From Bacteroidales bacterium (lineage in GTDB: Bacteria; Bacteroidota; Bacteroidia; Bacteroidales; DTU049): a stretch of 9,503 nt of DNA. The stretch is from assembly GCA_018432645.1 (NCBI GenBank), contig JAHDSP010000471.1, positions 1 to 9,503 of the forward strand, written 5' to 3'. The notes beneath the pieces are model-generated. The model saw only the letters and a program-made list of their open reading frames with translations. It did not search any database and was not told the origin of the DNA. The translations under genes and the position numbers were made by a program. Positions 7,498-9,503 of the stretch are shown piece after piece. How positions within the stretch are numbered: position 1 is the stretch's first letter; the number at the start of each line of letters is the position of its first letter.

Positions 7498-7539
7498 TCT
7501 CTATCTGCTCTTTAATAGAGTAGGAGAGAGACTTTATTT
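7498..7539 (+). terminator. candidate intrinsic terminator after the four-helix-bundle gene
   Basis: CTGCTCT (7505-7511) pairs with AGAGTAG (7517-7523) around a TTAAT loop with one G-T pair, and TCTCT (7498-7502) pairs with AGAGA (7525-7529) below a small internal loop. A T-rich stretch, CTTTATTT, follows. The tail is imperfect, so it may attenuate rather than stop transcription into the DUF1015 gene. Confidence 0.45.
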
Positions 7540-7633
7540 AAAAAATTACTTTCATTAAAGAAATTTAGTGTTGATTAATATTTTGTTAATGTGAATATTT
7601 ATTGTATGTAAATTTTGTAAAATAAATTAAATT

Positions 7634-8881
7634 ATGGCAATTTTTAGACCTTTTAAAGCATTAAGACCACCAAAAAATATAGCTGACAAAGTGGCAGCTA
7701 AACCATATGATGTTATTAATACCCAAGAAGCAAGAAAAGAAGCTGAAGGTAATCCATATTCTTTACTTCATATTACTAGAGCAGAAATAGATTTACCTGT
7801 AGGCACTGATGAACATGATCCTCGTGTTTATGAAAAAGCTAAAGAAAATTTTCAGAAATTTATTGAAAATAAGTTGTTACTACCTGATGAGGAAGCATAT
7901 TTCTACATTTATGCTCAAACTATGTGGGGAAAAACTCAATATGGTATCGTTGGTTGCGCTAGCATAGATGACTATTTTAATAATGTTATCAAAAAACATG
8001 AACTCACACGTAGGGATAAAGAAGAAGATAGAATGAAACATGTGAGAGTAACTAATGCAAATGTTGAACCAGTATTTTTTGCTTATAAATCACTTGCTGA
8101 ATTAGATAACTTGATTATTTCTTACGCTAAAGGACATGAACCAATTTATGATTTCACTGCTAATGATGGCGTAGGACATCATTTCTGGGTAATAAATGAA
8201 AAAGAAATTAATGAAAAAATTCAAAAATTATTTGCTGAAATGCCCGCTCTTTATGTAGCTGATGGACATCATCGTACTGCTGCAGCAGCTTTAGTAGGTA
8301 AAGAAAAACGTGAACAACATCCTAATTTTACTGGCAATGAAGAATTTAACTATTTCATGGCTGTAGCTTTCCCAGATAATCAATTGACAATTATTGATTA
8401 TAATAGAGTTGTAAAAGATTTAAATGGTCTAAGCAAAGATGAATTTTTACAAAAATTATCTGAATTTTTTGATATAGAAAATAAAGGTACTGAAGAATTT
8501 AAGCCTAATAAACTTCATAATTTTTCAATGTATTTGGGGGGTAATTGGTATTCATTAACAGCAAAAAAAGGCACCTACAACGACAATGATCCTATTGGTG
8601 TACTCGATGTAACTATTTTATCAGATTTAGTTTTAAATAATTTATTAGGCATTAAAGATCTGAGAACTGATAAAAGAATTGATTTTGTAGGTGGAATCAG
8701 AGGTTTAGGAGAGCTGAAACGTCGTGTGGATAGTGGAGAAATGACAGTAGCTTTTGCTCTATATCCAGTATCTATGAAACAACTCATGGATATCGCAGAT
8801 AGCGGCAACATAATGCCTCCAAAAACTACTTGGTTTGAACCCAAACTTCGTAGTGGACTCTCAATTCATTTGCTGGATTAA
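7634..8881 (+). CDS. DUF1015 (COG4198) family protein, possible serine-metabolism enzyme
   Basis: This 415-residue soluble protein is full length for the DUF1015 family, which I know only as uncharacterised. Conserved stretches seen are FRPFKALRP (4-12), AAKPYDVIN (21-29), GNPYSLLHITRAEIDLP (39-55), KHELTRRDKEEDR (121-133), HHFWVI (182-187) and YVADGHHRTAAAA (207-219). The DGHHR motif recalls the ParB/Srx-fold serine kinase SerK and its relatives. Placement directly after serC and serA, a linkage I recall in several Bacteroidota, together with the absence of a canonical serB in this window, suggests a role in making or using phosphoserine; this is inference. The 136-base leader has a hairpin near its start and a loose promoter-like TAAATTTTG at 7609-7617 (one base too long for consensus), so the gene may have its own transcript. 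A strong terminator follows 25 bases after the stop. Confidence 0.9.
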   Translation: MAIFRPFKALRPPKNIADKVAAKPYDVINTQEARKEAEGNPYSLLHITRAEIDLPVGTDEHDPRVYEKAKENFQKFIENKLLLPDEEAYFYIYAQTMWGKTQYGIVGCASIDDYFNNVIKKHELTRRDKEEDRMKHVRVTNANVEPVFFAYKSLAELDNLIISYAKGHEPIYDFTANDGVGHHFWVINEKEINEKIQKLFAEMPALYVADGHHRTAAAALVGKEKREQHPNFTGNEEFNYFMAVAFPDNQLTIIDYNRVVKDLNGLSKDEFLQKLSEFFDIENKGTEEFKPNKLHNFSMYLGGNWYSLTAKKGTYNDNDPIGVLDVTILSDLVLNNLLGIKDLRTDKRIDFVGGIRGLGELKRRVDSGEMTVAFALYPVSMKQLMDIADSGNIMPPKTTWFEPKLRSGLSIHLLD

Positions 8882-8906
8882 GTTTACTAATTAAAATTTT
8901 ATTTTG

Positions 8907-8939
8907 AAAAAATTACCAGGTTTTCCTGGTAATTTTTTT
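8907..8939 (+). terminator. strong intrinsic terminator after the DUF1015 gene
   Basis: AATTACCAGG (8911-8920) and CCTGGTAATT (8925-8934) form a perfect 10-bp stem around a TTTT loop, extended by four more A-T pairs, and run into seven T residues (8933-8939). It ends the serC-serA cluster. The A-run on the left would let it work from the other strand too. Confidence 0.9.
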
Positions 8940-8970
8940 ATTATGTTAAATAGAAATTACTTAACATAAT
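8939..8970. repeat. 10-bp inverted repeat and first copy of a 16-base direct repeat
   Basis: ATTATGTTAA (8940-8949) and TTAACATAAT (8961-8970) are exact inverted copies around an 11-base loop. The left arm is also part of TATTATGTTAAATAGA (8939-8954), which recurs exactly at 9271-9286. Confidence 0.6.
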
Positions 8971-9001
8971 TAATAAATGGATATGCTCAAATGTCTATAA
9001 T

Positions 9002-9152
9002 TTAATCCACAAATTAACACTGATGATTTAGATATTAGTTTTTTGAGTGCATTTGTGAATTAATTTATTACTAAATTCCTCAACTTATAAACTACTAAAC
9101 TTATTAACTTTGATTTTTTATTTGTGCTAATTTGTGTTCATTTGTGGATTAA
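9002..9152. repeat. palindromic element with helically phased TTTGTG boxes
   Basis: TTAATCCACAAATTAACAC (9002-9020) is the inverted copy of 9134-9152 with one mismatch in 19, leaving a spacer of 113 bases. Inside the right arm ATTTGTG occurs at 9120, 9130 and 9140, exactly 10 bases apart, with another copy at 9051-9057. The left arm mirrors this with CACAAAT at 9008 and CACTGAT at 9018. The layout could be a small non-autonomous mobile element, a dispersed intergenic repeat or an array of protein-binding sites. Confidence 0.6.
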
Positions 9153-9270
9153 TAACAACAAACTGTTAATTATTTTGATCACTTTCAAGTAAAATTTATT
9201 TATTAAACAAAGGAATAATGTAACCTTAAAAAATATTATAATATTCTATATGCAATTGTCCGATAATTTA

Positions 9271-9286
9271 TATTATGTTAAATAGA
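9271..9286. repeat. second copy of a 16-base direct repeat
   Basis: TATTATGTTAAATAGA is identical to 8939-8954. The two copies bracket the palindromic element, 316 bases apart. This copy lacks the inverted partner that makes a hairpin at the first. Confidence 0.55.
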
Positions 9287-9346
9287 TTTTTTAATATGAA
9301 ATTTTAATATGTTACATTACTTATAAATAAAATTTACTCTACCCAG

Positions 9347-9503
9347 CTAATTATACTGATGCAATTGCTTTAATACTCGACTATATCTTTGTCTCAATTC
9401 AATATCTTCTTTTTCAGCTATGGCTTTACATTTTTATATAATTTTCTTGTCTGCCAATTACACTACTCTGTCCCATGCGTTTGCTGATAACTGTGAATGT
9501 AAG
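9347..9503 (-). pseudogene. frameshifted coding remnant at the right edge, possibly of a transposase
   Basis: On the minus strand one frame reads open from the window edge (LTFTVISKRMGQSSVIGRQ, continuing to ENYIKM) and stops at 9426-9428. An adjacent frame continues with KCKAIAEKEDIELRQRYSR and then VLKQLHQYN, with its stop at 9347-9349. Removing one base from the A5 run at 9431-9435 joins them into one frame of about 51 residues with a natural, basic helical C terminus. It looks like the end of a larger protein carrying a homopolymer frameshift. The basic character and the repeat-rich setting suggest a transposase remnant, but I recognise no family. It may instead be a chance open frame or a sequencing error in an intact gene. 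Confidence 0.35.

Larger units (their letters stand above)
8882..9503. other. gene-poor, repeat-rich region
   Basis: These 622 bases have no intact gene that I can support. Apart from the terminator they contain very AT-rich sequence, the repeats listed separately, a 14-base AT palindrome at 9232-9245 and a broken coding remnant at the right edge. No tRNA or rRNA pattern is visible. Confidence 0.6.

Noticed and set aside
8575..8844. Minus-strand open frame inside the DUF1015 gene
   Set aside because: It is antisense to a full-length conserved protein and has no start context or recognised motif.
9120..9146. Short CRISPR-like array
   Set aside because: Only three 7-base units at 10-base spacing; far too short for repeats and spacers, and no cas genes nearby.

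Overview
The window is an AT-rich bacterial chromosome segment, almost certainly from the phylum Bacteroidota and probably near Bacteroidales. Three things point there. Four intergenic sites match the Bacteroidota sigma factor -7 element TAnnTTTG, and starts are preceded by A-rich runs rather than Shine-Dalgarno sequences. The gene order serC-serA-(small gene)-DUF1015 is one I recall from this phylum. The SerA protein is the short Bacteroidota variant with TPKK where other SerA enzymes have TPHIG. I cannot name a genus.

Left part (1-1116): two minus-strand genes, a KdsC-like HAD phosphatase followed after 5 bases by the start of a ZIP/GufA-type metal transporter that runs off the left edge. 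A divergent promoter pair in the next 94 bases also serves maf, a house-cleaning nucleotide pyrophosphatase, on the plus strand (1117-1725).

Middle part (1782-4853, minus strand): queD (queuosine/pterin pathway), then ktrB/trkH (membrane K+ channel subunit), then ktrA/trkA (cytosolic NAD-binding gating subunit). The two potassium genes lie 10 bases apart and should form one KtrAB-type uptake complex. maf and ktrA converge on a short spacer with a weak hairpin.

Right part (4976-8881, plus strand): serC and serA encode the first two steps from central metabolites to phosphoserine. A four-helix-bundle (S23-like) protein and a DUF1015 protein follow. No canonical serB is visible here. The DUF1015 protein carries a DGHHR motif like that of ParB-fold serine kinases, so it is a candidate for a phosphoserine/serine step; this is inference. 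A strong intrinsic terminator closes the cluster.

The last 620 bases (8882-9503) carry no intact gene. They hold a 16-base direct repeat, small inverted repeats, a palindromic element of about 150 bases with TTTGTG boxes spaced exactly 10 bases apart, and at the right edge a minus-strand coding remnant broken in an A5 run. This looks like a degraded repeat or mobile-element region.
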